From the NCBI RefSeq assembly GCF_004323635.1, contig NZ_CP036515.1:3597501-3661500 (forward strand): 64,000 bases of DNA, in the 5' to 3' direction. Under the pieces are notes generated by a model. The model worked only from the letters and a program-made list of their open reading frames with translations. It searched no databases and had not been told where the DNA came from. Below, piece after piece: positions 33,675-42,292 of the stretch. The DNA is from Lichenihabitans psoromatis. GTDB lineage: Bacteria; Pseudomonadota; Alphaproteobacteria; Rhizobiales; Beijerinckiaceae. Numbering within the stretch: the first letter of the stretch is position 1; every line of letters starts with the position of its first letter. Position numbers and translations under genes: made by a program.

Positions 33675-34105
33675 CGATAGCTTTGCGGTTTGACGATCGT
33701 CTGATCGAAGGTCCGACGCCCAATTATGGCGATTTTGGACAAGTTTACGAAATCGAAAAGCAAGCGTATCAAATTTGACACAGCGGCCTGCAGGGCGTTG
33801 GAACGCAACGTTTTGTCAACACTAAGAGGCTTTAAGTTCTCTTCGTCAAAGGGCCAGTGACCCTTTGCGTGACCAAGCCAAAACACAAACGTCGAGGGTT
33901 GGTCACAAATCTGCTTGAATTCGAAGAGGTATGTCAGGGATTGAGCACGCCCGCCCCGCCAATCAGAACTGTGGCTAAGAAAACACAGTGCTTGAAAAGC
34001 AAGTCTGGAATAGCTCGATCTACGAAGCCATGCGGATTCGACACGAAACTAAACCGCAGTTGCGTAACTTTAAACTTCGAGCTTAAGCTCTGGAGGAGAA
34101 CCTAA
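33675..34105. other. 431-base AT-richer regulatory region upstream of the porin
   Basis: No supported gene lies here; a short open frame near 33857 has no ribosome site and no protein-like pattern. Composition is visibly richer in A/T than the flanks. It holds an inverted repeat CAAAGGG-N7-CCCTTTG at 33847-33867 and a perfect 12-bp palindrome GAGCTTAAGCTC at 34079-34090, just before the porin Shine-Dalgarno. A TTGACA box occurs at 33775-33780, but I see no matching -10. Promoter and long 5' leader for the porin are the likely content. Confidence 0.6.
34079..34098 (+). promoter_or_regulatory. Palindrome abutting a strong Shine-Dalgarno
   Basis: GAGCTTAAGCTC (34079-34090) is followed after one base by GGAGGAG (34092-34098), spaced 7 bases from the porin ATG. 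The strong ribosome site fits a highly expressed outer-membrane protein; the palindrome may bind a regulator or shape the mRNA leader. Confidence 0.5.
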
Positions 34106-34927
34106 ATGAACCTACGTTCGTTGCTTGCAGTCGCAGCCTTGGCGACCTGCTCGACCGGCGCCGCAATGGCCGCCGATTTGCCGATGCGTTCGCCGCCTCC
34201 GGCTCCGTTTTATCCTGCTCCGATCTTCACCTGGACAGGTTTCTACGCTGGTGTGAACGCCGGCGCTTCGTTCGACAACAAGGCTGGTAGCGCGACCGCA
34301 AACGGTTTCACGACCGCCAATGGTTTCGTCAGCGGCCCGGCCACCGGTTCATTCGGTCCCTTCCGTGGCGGTTCGTCTAGCACCGGCTTCGTCGGTGGCG
34401 GTCAGATCGGCTACAACATCCAGAACGGCATGTTCGTGTACGGCCTCGAAGCCGACATCGACTATTTCGGCGGCGGCGGCGGCAAGACCCGTTCCTATGC
34501 TGACAACGTCGTGTTCCCGGGCGGCACTCTCACCACCCGCGGCCGCGGCGGTGACGGCTACCTCGGCACCGTTCGTGGTCGCCTCGGTGTCGCAGCCTTC
34601 GATCGTACGTTGCTCTACGTCACGGGCGGTCTCGCCTATGGCGATTACGGCACCTCGACCCGTAGCGCGCGCTTCACCAACGCAACCGGCACGAACTTCA
34701 TCGACTTCAACGGGAACGGCAACGACGACACCCGTATCGGCTACGCAGTCGGCGCCGGTGTGGAATATGCCTTCACCCAGCAGATCAGCGGCAAGATCGA
34801 ATATCTCTACACCGACCTCGGCAGCCGCAAGTACAACCTGACGAACCCGAACACCGGCGCCGTCATCTCGGCCCGCTCGGACGGAACGTCGCAGATCGCT
34901 CGCGTCGGCCTGAATTACAAGTTCTAG
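34106..34927 (+). CDS. Outer-membrane beta-barrel protein, Omp25/Omp31 type
   Basis: A 273-residue protein with signal peptide MNLRSLLAVAALATCSTGAA (cleavage after MAA/ADLP), then the Pro-rich PMRSPPPAPFYPAPIFTWTGFYAGV segment that marks the rhizobial Omp25/Omp31/RopB group. Alternating strands follow (GQIGYNIQNGMFVYGLEADI, GTVRGRLGV, LLYVTGGLAYGD, GAGVEYAF, KIEYLYTDLG), and it ends with RVGLNYKF, whose terminal Phe is the barrel-assembly signal. It is probably an abundant surface protein. Codon usage is strongly biased to C/G-ending codons, consistent with high expression. A terminator follows. Confidence 0.92.
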   Translation: MNLRSLLAVAALATCSTGAAMAADLPMRSPPPAPFYPAPIFTWTGFYAGVNAGASFDNKAGSATANGFTTANGFVSGPATGSFGPFRGGSSSTGFVGGGQIGYNIQNGMFVYGLEADIDYFGGGGGKTRSYADNVVFPGGTLTTRGRGGDGYLGTVRGRLGVAAFDRTLLYVTGGLAYGDYGTSTRSARFTNATGTNFIDFNGNGNDDTRIGYAVGAGVEYAFTQQISGKIEYLYTDLGSRKYNLTNPNTGAVISARSDGTSQIARVGLNYKF

Positions 34928-34940
34928 TCGAAGCCTCTGC

Positions 34941-35001
34941 ACGGTCCATCTGGACCGTTGCGGAACGACCTCGAAGCCCGGCCTCTTGGCCGGGCTTTTT
35001 C
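34941..35001 (+). terminator. Hairpin plus terminator after the porin
   Basis: A first inverted repeat ACGGTCCA/TGGACCGT spans 34941-34958. The terminator proper is AAGCCCGGCC-TCTT-GGCCGGGCTT at 34974-34997, followed by T residues. Two consecutive hairpins may stabilise the 3' end of an abundant mRNA. Confidence 0.88.
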
Positions 35002-35047
35002 ATTTGGTCATTGCAAAAAGCCTGAATCGCGTGGCAATGCTCGCCGC

Positions 35048-36403
35048 ATGCAAGCCTCAACCCTTTTGACGCCCGCGCCGACCGGCGATCGACCGGCGCC
35101 CCGTATCTCGTTCGTGTCGCTCGGCTGTCCCAAGGCGCTGGTCGATAGCGAACGGATCATCACGCAACTCCGCGCCGAAGGCTATGAACTCACCAAGAGC
35201 CATGCCGGGGCCGATGCCGTCATCGTCAACACCTGCGGGTTCCTCGATAGCGCCAAGAAAGAGTCGCTCGAGGCGATCGGGCTCGCTCTGGCCGAGAACG
35301 GCAAAGTGATCGTGACCGGCTGTATGGGGGCGGAACCCGAAAACATCACGGCGACGCATCCGAACGTCCTGGCGATCACCGGCCCGCAAGCCTACGAGAG
35401 TGTCATGACGGCGGTCCGGTCTGCTGCGGCGCCGCTGCACGACCCGTTTCTCGATCTGGTGCCCCCACAGGGCGTAAAGCTCACCCCCCGCCACTATGCC
35501 TATCTGAAGATTTCGGAGGGCTGCAACAACCGCTGCTCCTTCTGCATCATTCCGAAGCTGCGGGGCGACCTCGTCTCGCGCCCCGCCGCGGATGTGCTGC
35601 GCGAGGCCGAGAAACTCGTGGCGGCCGGCGTCAAAGAGCTGCTGGTGATCTCGCAGGATACCAGTGCCTACGGGCTCGATCTCAATTATGCCGAGAGCCG
35701 CTACAAAGACCGGAGTGTGCGGGCGAAATTCTACGATCTCGCCCGTGACCTCGGCCAGTTCGGCGCCTGGGTTCGCCTCCATTACGTGTACCCCTACCCG
35801 CATGTCGACGAGGTCATCGGCTTGATGCAGGAGGGTCTTGTGCTGCCTTACCTCGATATTCCGTTTCAGCACGCTTCCCCGAAGGTCCTGAAGGCGATGC
35901 GCCGCCCCGGCAACCACGAGAAGGTGTCGGCGCGCCTGCAGAAATGGCGCGACCAGTTGCCGGATTTGTCGGTTCGGTCGACGTTTATCGTGGGGTTCCC
36001 CGGAGAAACCGACGAGGATTTCGAGTTCCTGCTTGAATGGTTAACCGAAGCGAAGCTCAGCCGGGTTGGCGCGTTCGTCTATGAGCCGGTCCGTGGCGCG
36101 TCGTCGAACGATCTCGGCCTGCAGCATGTGCCGCCGGACGTGCAGGCCTACCGGCATCGCCGCTTCATGCTGCATGCGCAAAAGATCAGTTCGGGCTTGT
36201 TGCAGAAGAAAGTTGGTCGACGGTTCCCGGTCATCGTCGACAAGTCCGGCCCGAGCGTTTCGGAAGGGCGGACGCAAGGCGATGCGCCGGAGATCGACGG
36301 CAAGGTCTATTTCAGCTCGCGTCGTCCGGTCCGCGCGGGCGACATCGTGACGGTCAAGATCGAGCGCGCCGACGCTTACGATCTCCACGGCATCGTCGTC
36401 TAG
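35048..36403 (+). CDS. rimO: Ribosomal protein S12 methylthiotransferase RimO
   Basis: A radical-SAM enzyme that adds a beta-methylthio group to Asp88 of ribosomal protein S12. The 451-residue protein has the N-terminal UPF0004 domain with cluster cysteines 27, 63 and 92 ([24 protein letters not shown]) and the radical-SAM motif Cys159/163/166 in [15 protein letters not shown]. It ends in a C-terminal TRAM domain ([13 protein letters not shown] to the end). MiaB is excluded by the PKALVDSE and [11 protein letters not shown] features. ATG 35048 fits the family start; the open frame extends upstream through the terminator and is not coding there. Confidence 0.95.
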   Translation: MQASTLLTPAPTGDRPAPRISFVSLGCPKALVDSERIITQLRAEGYELTKSHAGADAVIVNTCGFLDSAKKESLEAIGLALAENGKVIVTGCMGAEPENITATHPNVLAITGPQAYESVMTAVRSAAAPLHDPFLDLVPPQGVKLTPRHYAYLKISEGCNNRCSFCIIPKLRGDLVSRPAADVLREAEKLVAAGVKELLVISQDTSAYGLDLNYAESRYKDRSVRAKFYDLARDLGQFGAWVRLHYVYPYPHVDEVIGLMQEGLVLPYLDIPFQHASPKVLKAMRRPGNHEKVSARLQKWRDQLPDLSVRSTFIVGFPGETDEDFEFLLEWLTEAKLSRVGAFVYEPVRGASSNDLGLQHVPPDVQAYRHRRFMLHAQKISSGLLQKKVGRRFPVIVDKSGPSVSEGRTQGDAPEIDGKVYFSSRRPVRAGDIVTVKIERADAYDLHGIVV

Positions 36404-36413
36404 CCTCAACAAA

Positions 36414-36443
36414 AAGGGCGGCCTCTCGGCCGCCCTTGTGTTT
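36414..36443. terminator. Terminator between rimO and the BMP gene
   Basis: AAGGGCGGCC-TCTC-GGCCGCCCTT at 36414-36437, with A residues before it and a T-rich GTGTTT after it. The U tract is best on the minus strand, so it mainly ends the ABC transporter operon. Confidence 0.8.
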
Positions 36444-36463
36444 GATCCGCCGTGGTTAAGCGA

Positions 36464-37531
36464 TCATTGCGGGATCTTGTCGTCGATGCCCTTCACATAC
36501 CAATTCAGGCCCAGGATCTCCTTGTCGGGAAGCGACTCGCCGTCTTTCACCGCGACGGTTCCGTCCTGCTTCGTGATAGGTCCCTTGAAGGGGAGCAGCT
36601 TGCCGGACTTGATCGCCGCTTCGGTGTCCTCGGCCATCTTCTTGACGTCGTCGGGCATGTTCACGTAGGGGCCCATCTTGACCATGCCGGCATCGAGCCC
36701 GCCCCAGGTGTCGTGCGACTTCCAGGTCCCGTCCATGACCGCTTTGGTTTCCTGCACGTAATAGTCGCCCCAATTGTCTTCGATCGAGGTCAGAATGGCT
36801 TTGGGGGCGAAGCGGCTCATGTCGGACGATTGCCCGAACCCGAGCTTGCCGGCCTTTTCCGCTTCCTGCAGCGGCGCAGCGCTGTCGGTATGTTGCGCGA
36901 TGATGTCGGCGCCCTGCGCCAGAAGCGCCTTGGCGGCGTCCGCCTCCTTGCCCGGATCGAACCAGCTATTCACCCAAACGATCTTGACCTTCATGGTCGG
37001 GTCGATCGATTGAGCGCCGAGCATGAAAGCGTCGATGCCGGCCACGACTTCCGGAATCGGGAAGGACGCGACATAGCCGACCGTATGGGTCTTCGACATC
37101 TTCGCGGCGATTTGGCCGATGATGTAGCGGCCCTCATAGAAGCGAGCCGAGAAGGTCGACAGGTTTGGGGCGCGCTTGTAGCCGGTCGCGTGTTCGAACT
37201 TGATGCCCGGAAAGGATTTGGCAACCTTGAGTTCAGGTTCCATGAAGCCGAAAGACGTGCCGATGATCAGCTGATAGCCGCTGCGCGCCAATTGCTCGAA
37301 GGCGCGGGCGCTATCGGTCTCGGCAACATTTTCCAGAAATGTCGTCTCGACTTTGTCGCCGAGCTGCTTCTGGAGGTACTGGCGCCCGAGATCGTGCTGA
37401 TAGGAATAGCCAAAATCACCGACCGGGCCGACATAGACGAAGCCGACCTTCACCTTGTCGGCCGCCACTGCGGCGCCCGTCACCGACACGGACAATGCCA
37501 CGGCCGCCACGGTCCTGAACCAATTGATCAT
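36464..37531 (-). CDS. BMP-family ABC transporter substrate-binding protein
   Basis: A 355-residue periplasmic binding protein of the BMP/PnrA family. The signal peptide is about residues 1-24 (ending GAAVA|AD), and the mature start KVKVGFVYVGPVGDFGYSYQHD is the family hallmark. Later come IIGTSFGFMEPELKVAKSFP, FYEGRYIIGQIAAKMSKT and VWVNSWFDPGKEADAAKAL. PnrA-type proteins bind purine nucleosides, so this is likely the receptor of the adjacent importer. There is no lipobox Cys, so it should be soluble. ATG 37531 has AGAAGG 8 bases upstream. It is the last gene of the operon. Confidence 0.92.
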   Translation of the reverse strand: MINWFRTVAAVALSVSVTGAAVAADKVKVGFVYVGPVGDFGYSYQHDLGRQYLQKQLGDKVETTFLENVAETDSARAFEQLARSGYQLIIGTSFGFMEPELKVAKSFPGIKFEHATGYKRAPNLSTFSARFYEGRYIIGQIAAKMSKTHTVGYVASFPIPEVVAGIDAFMLGAQSIDPTMKVKIVWVNSWFDPGKEADAAKALLAQGADIIAQHTDSAAPLQEAEKAGKLGFGQSSDMSRFAPKAILTSIEDNWGDYYVQETKAVMDGTWKSHDTWGGLDAGMVKMGPYVNMPDDVKKMAEDTEAAIKSGKLLPFKGPITKQDGTVAVKDGESLPDKEILGLNWYVKGIDDKIPQ

Positions 37532-37665
37532 CTGTCTCACCTTCTCTTTCGAGCCAATCGACGGTCGGATCCGGCGCTGTCGCCAGCCTCGGTCGTGGCC
37601 GAATTGCGCCATGAGGGTTGCAAAAACCGGACCTCTGGACAAGCGGCATCCGTCCGAGACCGCAT

Positions 37666-38589
37666 TCAGCGGTCGGAGATGAAGGGCATTCCCAGCATGG
37701 CGGGGGCGGCCGCGCCACGTCTGTTGCGCCAGGACAGGACGATCAGCGCCAGCACGGTGGCGGCATACGGCACGGACGATAGCAATTGCCCGGGCAGCCC
37801 GATGCCGAAGGCTTGGGCATGAAGCTGCAAAACCGTGGCGCCGCCGAACAAAAGCGCGCCACCCAAGACGCGCCAGGGACGCCATGACGCGAAGACGACG
37901 AGCGCCAGAGCGATCCACCCGCGTCCTGCCGTCATGCCCGGCGACCAGAACGGCGTATAGACGAGCGAGAGGTATGAGCCCGCAAGCCCAGCGCAGCCAC
38001 CGCCGAACAAAACCGCCAACAGGCGAATGCGGCCGACCGACAGGCCGAGCACATGGGCCGAGGTGTGGTTGTCGCCCACGGCCCGCAGCGTCAGCCCGGC
38101 ACGGGTTCGGCTGATGAAATAGGCCACGAGGGCGATGAGCGCGATGCCGGCATAGACGAACAGATCCTCACCGAAGAACAGCCGACCGATGATCGGAAGA
38201 TCGCTCAAGCCGGGGATCCAAAGCGCTTGCGCGGCGGTGCGCTTCTGCCCGACGAAGCCACTTCCGATCAGGCCCGACACGCCGATCCCAAAGATCGTGA
38301 GCGCAAGACCCGAGGCCACCTGGTTGGCCGCCAAACCGATCACAAGAACCGCGAACAGGGCCGCCATCAGCACGCCCGATGCTGTGCCGGCCAAGGCTCC
38401 CAACACGGTCGAATCGGTCATGTAGGCGACGGCAAAACCCACAGAGGCGCCAACGATCATCATGCCCTCGACCCCGAGGTTGAGCACGCCAGAGCGCTCC
38501 GCCACGAGTTCGCCGACCGCTGCGATGAACAACGGTGTGGCGGCCGTCACGATCGTGACCAGCACCAGTTGAACGATATCCGGGTTCAT
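37666..38589 (-). CDS. ABC transporter permease (nucleoside-type, second subunit)
   Basis: A 307-residue inner-membrane permease of the BPD_transp_2 (branched-chain/ribose/nucleoside) family with about 8-10 hydrophobic helices. It begins DIVQLVLVTIVTAATPLFIAA and contains ERSGVLNLGVEGMMIVGA, the conserved EExx-type NLG(V/A)EGM coupling-loop signature, and later TVLGALAGTASG. It pairs with the larger permease encoded 10 bases upstream and corresponds to NupQ/YufQ in nucleoside systems. The BMP gene follows after 134 bases. Confidence 0.9.
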   Translation of the reverse strand: MNPDIVQLVLVTIVTAATPLFIAAVGELVAERSGVLNLGVEGMMIVGASVGFAVAYMTDSTVLGALAGTASGVLMAALFAVLVIGLAANQVASGLALTIFGIGVSGLIGSGFVGQKRTAAQALWIPGLSDLPIIGRLFFGEDLFVYAGIALIALVAYFISRTRAGLTLRAVGDNHTSAHVLGLSVGRIRLLAVLFGGGCAGLAGSYLSLVYTPFWSPGMTAGRGWIALALVVFASWRPWRVLGGALLFGGATVLQLHAQAFGIGLPGQLLSSVPYAATVLALIVLSWRNRRGAAAPAMLGMPFISDR

Positions 38590-38599
38590 CGGGCGATCC

Positions 38600-39688
38600 T
38601 CATCGTGCTGCCCCGGTGACGATCCGCACGCGGTAGCGGGTGAAGACGTCGGCCGCCAGCACGCACATCAGCAGGATGCCCTGAAAGGCGCTGGTCAAAT
38701 CCAGCGGCAGCTTCATGGCAACCTGTGCGCCCTCGCCGCCAATGAAGGTCAGGGCGAGCACGAGGCCAGCCAGAAGGATGCCGAACGGCGCAAGACGGCC
38801 GAGAAAGGCCACGATGATGGCCGTGAAGCCGTAGCCGGGCGAGATCGAGGGCTGCAACTGGTTGATTTGGCCAGAGACCTCGATGATTCCGGCGAGTCCC
38901 GCCAAGCCGCCCGAGATGGCGAAGACCGCCAGCGTGATGGTCCGCTCACTGAAACCTGCGAACCGCGCGGCTTTCGGCGCGGCCCCGAACAGACGCACCT
39001 CATAACCGAACATCGTCTTGGCCAGGACGACCGACGCGATCAGCACGGCCGCGAGCGTCAGCAACACGCCGGCATGAAGCCGGCCGTCGGCGATCAGCGA
39101 GGGCAAAGTGGCTTCCGGGTCGAATGTCACCGAGACCGGGAAGTTGAAGCCTTGCGGGTCGCGCCACGGGCCGCGCACCAGATAGTCGAGCCCATAACCC
39201 GCGATATAAACCAGCATCAGGCTCGACAGGATCTCCGAGACGCCGAGCGTCACCCGGAGTATCGCGGGTATCATGGCATAGAGCGCGCCACCCACGATCC
39301 CGAGCAGCATCATGGCGGGGAGGATCCACCAACCGCCGAGGCTCTGCTGGTAGGCGCCGTCATGCGTGGCCAGCGCGAGCCAACCGCCGAGCGCGCCGCC
39401 GACGATGAACTGCCCCTCGGCCCCGATATTCCAAAGATTGGCGCGAAAGCAGAACGATAGACCAACCGCGATGAGGATCAGCGGCGACGCTTTGACGGCC
39501 AGCGCCTGGAGCGACCAACTCGCCGACAACGGGTCGATGAAATAGACCGAGAAGGCCTGGACGGGCGATTTGCCGAGCAGCGCCACGACGACACCGCCGA
39601 TCGCGATGGCGAGCAACAGCGCGACGACGGGAGCGGCAATCGAAGCCCATCGGCTCGGCTCGGCGCGCGGCTCGAGATCAATGCGCAT
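38600..39688 (-). CDS. ABC transporter permease (nucleoside-type, first subunit)
   Basis: A 362-residue permease of the same family, corresponding to NupP/YufP. After a first helix (VVALLLAIAIGGVVVALLG) come ASPLILIAVGLSFCFRANLWNIGAEGQ, with the NIGAEGQ coupling signature, and VTLGVSEILSSLMLVYIAGYG. The last part (AFQGILLMCVLAADVF) is the terminal helix. Its start overlaps the stop of the ATPase gene by 11 bases, and the second permease follows after 10 bases, so all are one operon. Confidence 0.9.
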   Translation of the reverse strand: MRIDLEPRAEPSRWASIAAPVVALLLAIAIGGVVVALLGKSPVQAFSVYFIDPLSASWSLQALAVKASPLILIAVGLSFCFRANLWNIGAEGQFIVGGALGGWLALATHDGAYQQSLGGWWILPAMMLLGIVGGALYAMIPAILRVTLGVSEILSSLMLVYIAGYGLDYLVRGPWRDPQGFNFPVSVTFDPEATLPSLIADGRLHAGVLLTLAAVLIASVVLAKTMFGYEVRLFGAAPKAARFAGFSERTITLAVFAISGGLAGLAGIIEVSGQINQLQPSISPGYGFTAIIVAFLGRLAPFGILLAGLVLALTFIGGEGAQVAMKLPLDLTSAFQGILLMCVLAADVFTRYRVRIVTGAAR

Positions 39689-41246
39689 GCAGGCCCTTCG
39701 TCGGTGTCGACGCGGTCTCGGTCGAGGCCGCGAGCCCTCCCATCAGCAACCCGATCTCCTCCCGAGTGGTGCCGGCCGCGGACCGCAAGGTCGAGAGGTG
39801 GCCGGCATGGATCACAGCGATCCGATCGCAGATCTCGAATAATTCATCGAGATCTTGGCTGATCACGATCACGGCCGCGCCACGCCCTGCCAGATCGATG
39901 ATGGCCTGCCGGATCGTCGCGCCGGCCGCGGCGTCGACGCCCCAGGTCGGCTGATTGATGATCAGCACGGCAGGTTCGCGCAGGATCTCGCGGCCAACCA
40001 CAAACTTCTGCAGATTGCCACCCGACAGCGTTCGCGCCATCGGGTCGGCGCCGCTCTTCCGCACATCGAAGACTTTACCGATTCTGATCGCGAGCGCGCG
40101 GGCCGCCGCCCCGAGAATGAAGCCGCCGTTCGACACCCCTCCGGTCGAATGGCGGGTCAGCACAACATTGTCGGACAGCGAAAAGACCGGCGCGGCCGCA
40201 TGACCGTTGCGTTCCTCGGGAACGAAGGCGGCATGCCGACGTCGGCGCGCCGTCACACCCTCGAGACCGACCGGCGCACCATCGATCGTGATCGCATCGG
40301 CTGATCCCGCGAGGCGCTCGCCCGAGAGGACCTCGAATAATTCGGATTGGCCGTTACCCGCCACGCCCGCGATCCCGAGCACCTCGCCCGCATGGACGGC
40401 GAGATCGATGGCGACGAGATCTGTGCCATGGAGATCTGCGGCGGGAGACGACAGACGATGGGTCGCGAACCGCACCGCGCCCTCGTGACGGTCAGACGCG
40501 GGCCGCACCTCGGCAATCTGAGACCCCACCATCATGGCCGCAATCGAGCGTGCGGTTTCCCGAGATGGATCGCATGTCCCGACGACCTTGCCGTGACGCA
40601 GAATGGTGGCGCGATCGCACAGTCGGCGAACTTCGTCGAGCCGATGAGAAATGTAGAGCAAGGCCCGGCCTTCGCGCTTCAATCGCTCGAGGGTGCCGAA
40701 CAACCCTTCGGCCTCCTGCGGGGTCAGGACCGAGGTAGGTTCATCGAGGATCAGCAGCTTTGGATCCTGCAGCAGGCACCGGGCGATCTCGATCCGCTGA
40801 CGCTCACCCGCCGAGAGGGTCCAGACCGGCCGGCTTGGATCCAACTGAATCCCATAGCGGTCTGCCACCTCCGCGATGCGGTCCGCGACGCTATCGAGCT
40901 TTGCGCTTTTTGGCAGAACGAGCGCGATATTCTCGCCGACCGTCAGGTTCTCGAACAGCGAGAAATGCTGGAAGACCATGCCGATACCAAGTGCGCGAGC
41001 CTCTTCCGGGCTTGCCAGGGTGATGGTCCGTCCCTGCCAGAGCATGACGCCCTCGGTCGGCTGTAGCACCCCATAAACCATCTTCACGAAGGTCGATTTG
41101 CCGGCGCCATTTTCGCCGACGAGCGCATGGATTTCGCCTCCGCGCAGGTCGAGGTCGATCCCGTCATTGGCCGTGAATGTGCCGAAGCGCTTGACGAGAC
41201 CGCGCACGGACAACAAGGGCGTTGGGTCGGCGGACGCGACGGTCAT
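39678..41246 (-). CDS. ABC transporter ATP-binding protein with two ATPase domains
   Basis: A 522-residue protein with tandem nucleotide-binding domains, as in NupO/YufO and the RbsA group. The first domain has Walker A GENGAGKST, signature LSAGERQRIEIARCL and Walker B LLILDEPTS. The second has a degenerate Walker A (GVAGNGQSELFEVL) and LSGGNLQKFVVGREI with LIINQPTWGVD. It should energise the two permeases encoded downstream. The start is uncertain between ATG 41246 and TTG 41273; neither has a strong Shine-Dalgarno. It is the first gene of the operon; 223 bases upstream separate it from the methyltransferase stop and must hold the promoter. Confidence 0.92.
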   Translation of the reverse strand: MTVASADPTPLLSVRGLVKRFGTFTANDGIDLDLRGGEIHALVGENGAGKSTFVKMVYGVLQPTEGVMLWQGRTITLASPEEARALGIGMVFQHFSLFENLTVGENIALVLPKSAKLDSVADRIAEVADRYGIQLDPSRPVWTLSAGERQRIEIARCLLQDPKLLILDEPTSVLTPQEAEGLFGTLERLKREGRALLYISHRLDEVRRLCDRATILRHGKVVGTCDPSRETARSIAAMMVGSQIAEVRPASDRHEGAVRFATHRLSSPAADLHGTDLVAIDLAVHAGEVLGIAGVAGNGQSELFEVLSGERLAGSADAITIDGAPVGLEGVTARRRRHAAFVPEERNGHAAAPVFSLSDNVVLTRHSTGGVSNGGFILGAAARALAIRIGKVFDVRKSGADPMARTLSGGNLQKFVVGREILREPAVLIINQPTWGVDAAAGATIRQAIIDLAGRGAAVIVISQDLDELFEICDRIAVIHAGHLSTLRSAAGTTREEIGLLMGGLAASTETASTPTKGLHAH

Positions 41247-41469
41247 CGGCTGCGCTTCGACCGGATCAGGCAAGGAGAACCGTTACGCCGGCGATGAGTT
41301 GGTTTCGGCGGATCTCGAACCGTTTCGCCCTAACGAGCTCAACGGAGTCACGAACGTGGATTGCCTTGACCATCGAGCCTCGCCGCCGTCCGCTATCGAC
41401 CAAACACCTGCACCGCCAATGCAGCATAGTGAGGTTTACGCGAGATCCGCAACGGGATGCTGGCTCGAT

Positions 41470-42048
41470 TCACACCCGCCGCAAGACGTCGATCCTGTAG
41501 TCGGCATTGCGCTCGGCCTTGAGGATCGACACGGTACCGGCCAGCGCCTGAATGAGAGCGTCACTTGCCTCCCCGCTCCCGATAGCCGAGCGCTTCTTCC
41601 CAAGCCAGTGCACCAGCACGACGTCACCGCCGGGAGCGAGACTCTCCCGAATCCGACCGGCTAAAACGACGATGTCGCTGGCTCCGAGATAATCGATCAC
41701 CTCGGACATAAGAATGAGATCGAAGGGTTCGGCTGGCCAATCGCCTGGCACGAACATGGACGCGAAACGGACCCAAGGGGTTTCAGCATTGCGCTGGCGC
41801 GCTTGCTCGAGCGCCGCCTCGACCGGCTCGATGCCTAGAAGGTCGTCACAGCGGACCGCGAGCGCGGCGGTGAGAACACCGATCGAACACCCGACATCCA
41901 GTCCACGCGCATAACGCGGCTGCGGCAGAGACGCGATGGTCGCGGCATATTTGGTGCGCTCGTAATCGCTCGTGGCGAAGCGCCACGGATCGGGATTGCG
42001 ATCGTAGAGCTGTTCGAAATGCGCCAAATCGACGGTGTCGCTACGCAT
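41470..42048 (-). CDS. NodS-like SAM-dependent methyltransferase
   Basis: A 192-residue class I methyltransferase. The N-terminus FEQLYDRNPDPWRFATSDYE and the SAM site GLDVGCSIGVLTAALA (DVGCSIG at 51-57) match the NodS group, with FDLILMSEVIDYL as the post-II motif. NodS methylates Nod-factor chitooligosaccharides, but this group also includes many non-symbiotic sugar or small-molecule methyltransferases, and no other nod genes are present. ATG 42048 has GAGG upstream. A 30-residue peptide gene precedes it by 46 bases. Confidence 0.82.
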   Translation of the reverse strand: MRSDTVDLAHFEQLYDRNPDPWRFATSDYERTKYAATIASLPQPRYARGLDVGCSIGVLTAALAVRCDDLLGIEPVEAALEQARQRNAETPWVRFASMFVPGDWPAEPFDLILMSEVIDYLGASDIVVLAGRIRESLAPGGDVVLVHWLGKKRSAIGSGEASDALIQALAGTVSILKAERNADYRIDVLRRV

Positions 42049-42094
42049 GCCGCATCCTCGAGCCCGATCGATCGACTGCCCGAACAACCGGTCG

Positions 42095-42187
42095 TCAGAA
42101 CGACAGCAGCCCCGACGCGACCGTATGAAGGGTCGTCAACACGGCGGCTAGCACGAAAGCCTCGATGACACCCAGGATCACGCTCAT
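42095..42187 (-). CDS. Candidate 30-residue single-pass membrane peptide
   Basis: ATG 42187 is preceded by a strong AAGGAAG Shine-Dalgarno with 7-base spacing. The peptide begins MSVILGVIEAFVLAAVLTTL and ends HTVASGLLSF, essentially one transmembrane helix with a single acidic residue near its start. It lies upstream of the methyltransferase gene on the same strand and may share its transcript. It is too short for routine annotation; support is the ribosome site, hydrophobic pattern and position. Confidence 0.5.
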   Translation of the reverse strand: MSVILGVIEAFVLAAVLTTLHTVASGLLSF

Positions 42188-42220
42188 ACGCCAACTTCCT
42201 TACGCTACACAACGAACGAG

Positions 42221-42244
42221 CGGCAGCCGAGGGGCTGCCGTTTT
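42221..42244. terminator. Hairpin with T tract
   Basis: CGGCAGCC-GAGG-GGCTGCCG followed by TTTT on the plus strand. No plus-strand gene ends here, so it may be a leader hairpin or processing site between the coiled-coil protein gene (which ends at 42293) and the peptide gene. Confidence 0.45.
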
Positions 42245-42292
42245 AGCATCAGACGGGCGGGCGAGGCCCGCCTCGGGACAGGATCAACAACC

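Noticed and set aside
33857..34105. A short plus-strand open frame before the porin gene.
   Set aside because: No ribosome site, no domain, runs straight into the porin ATG and lies in AT-richer leader DNA.
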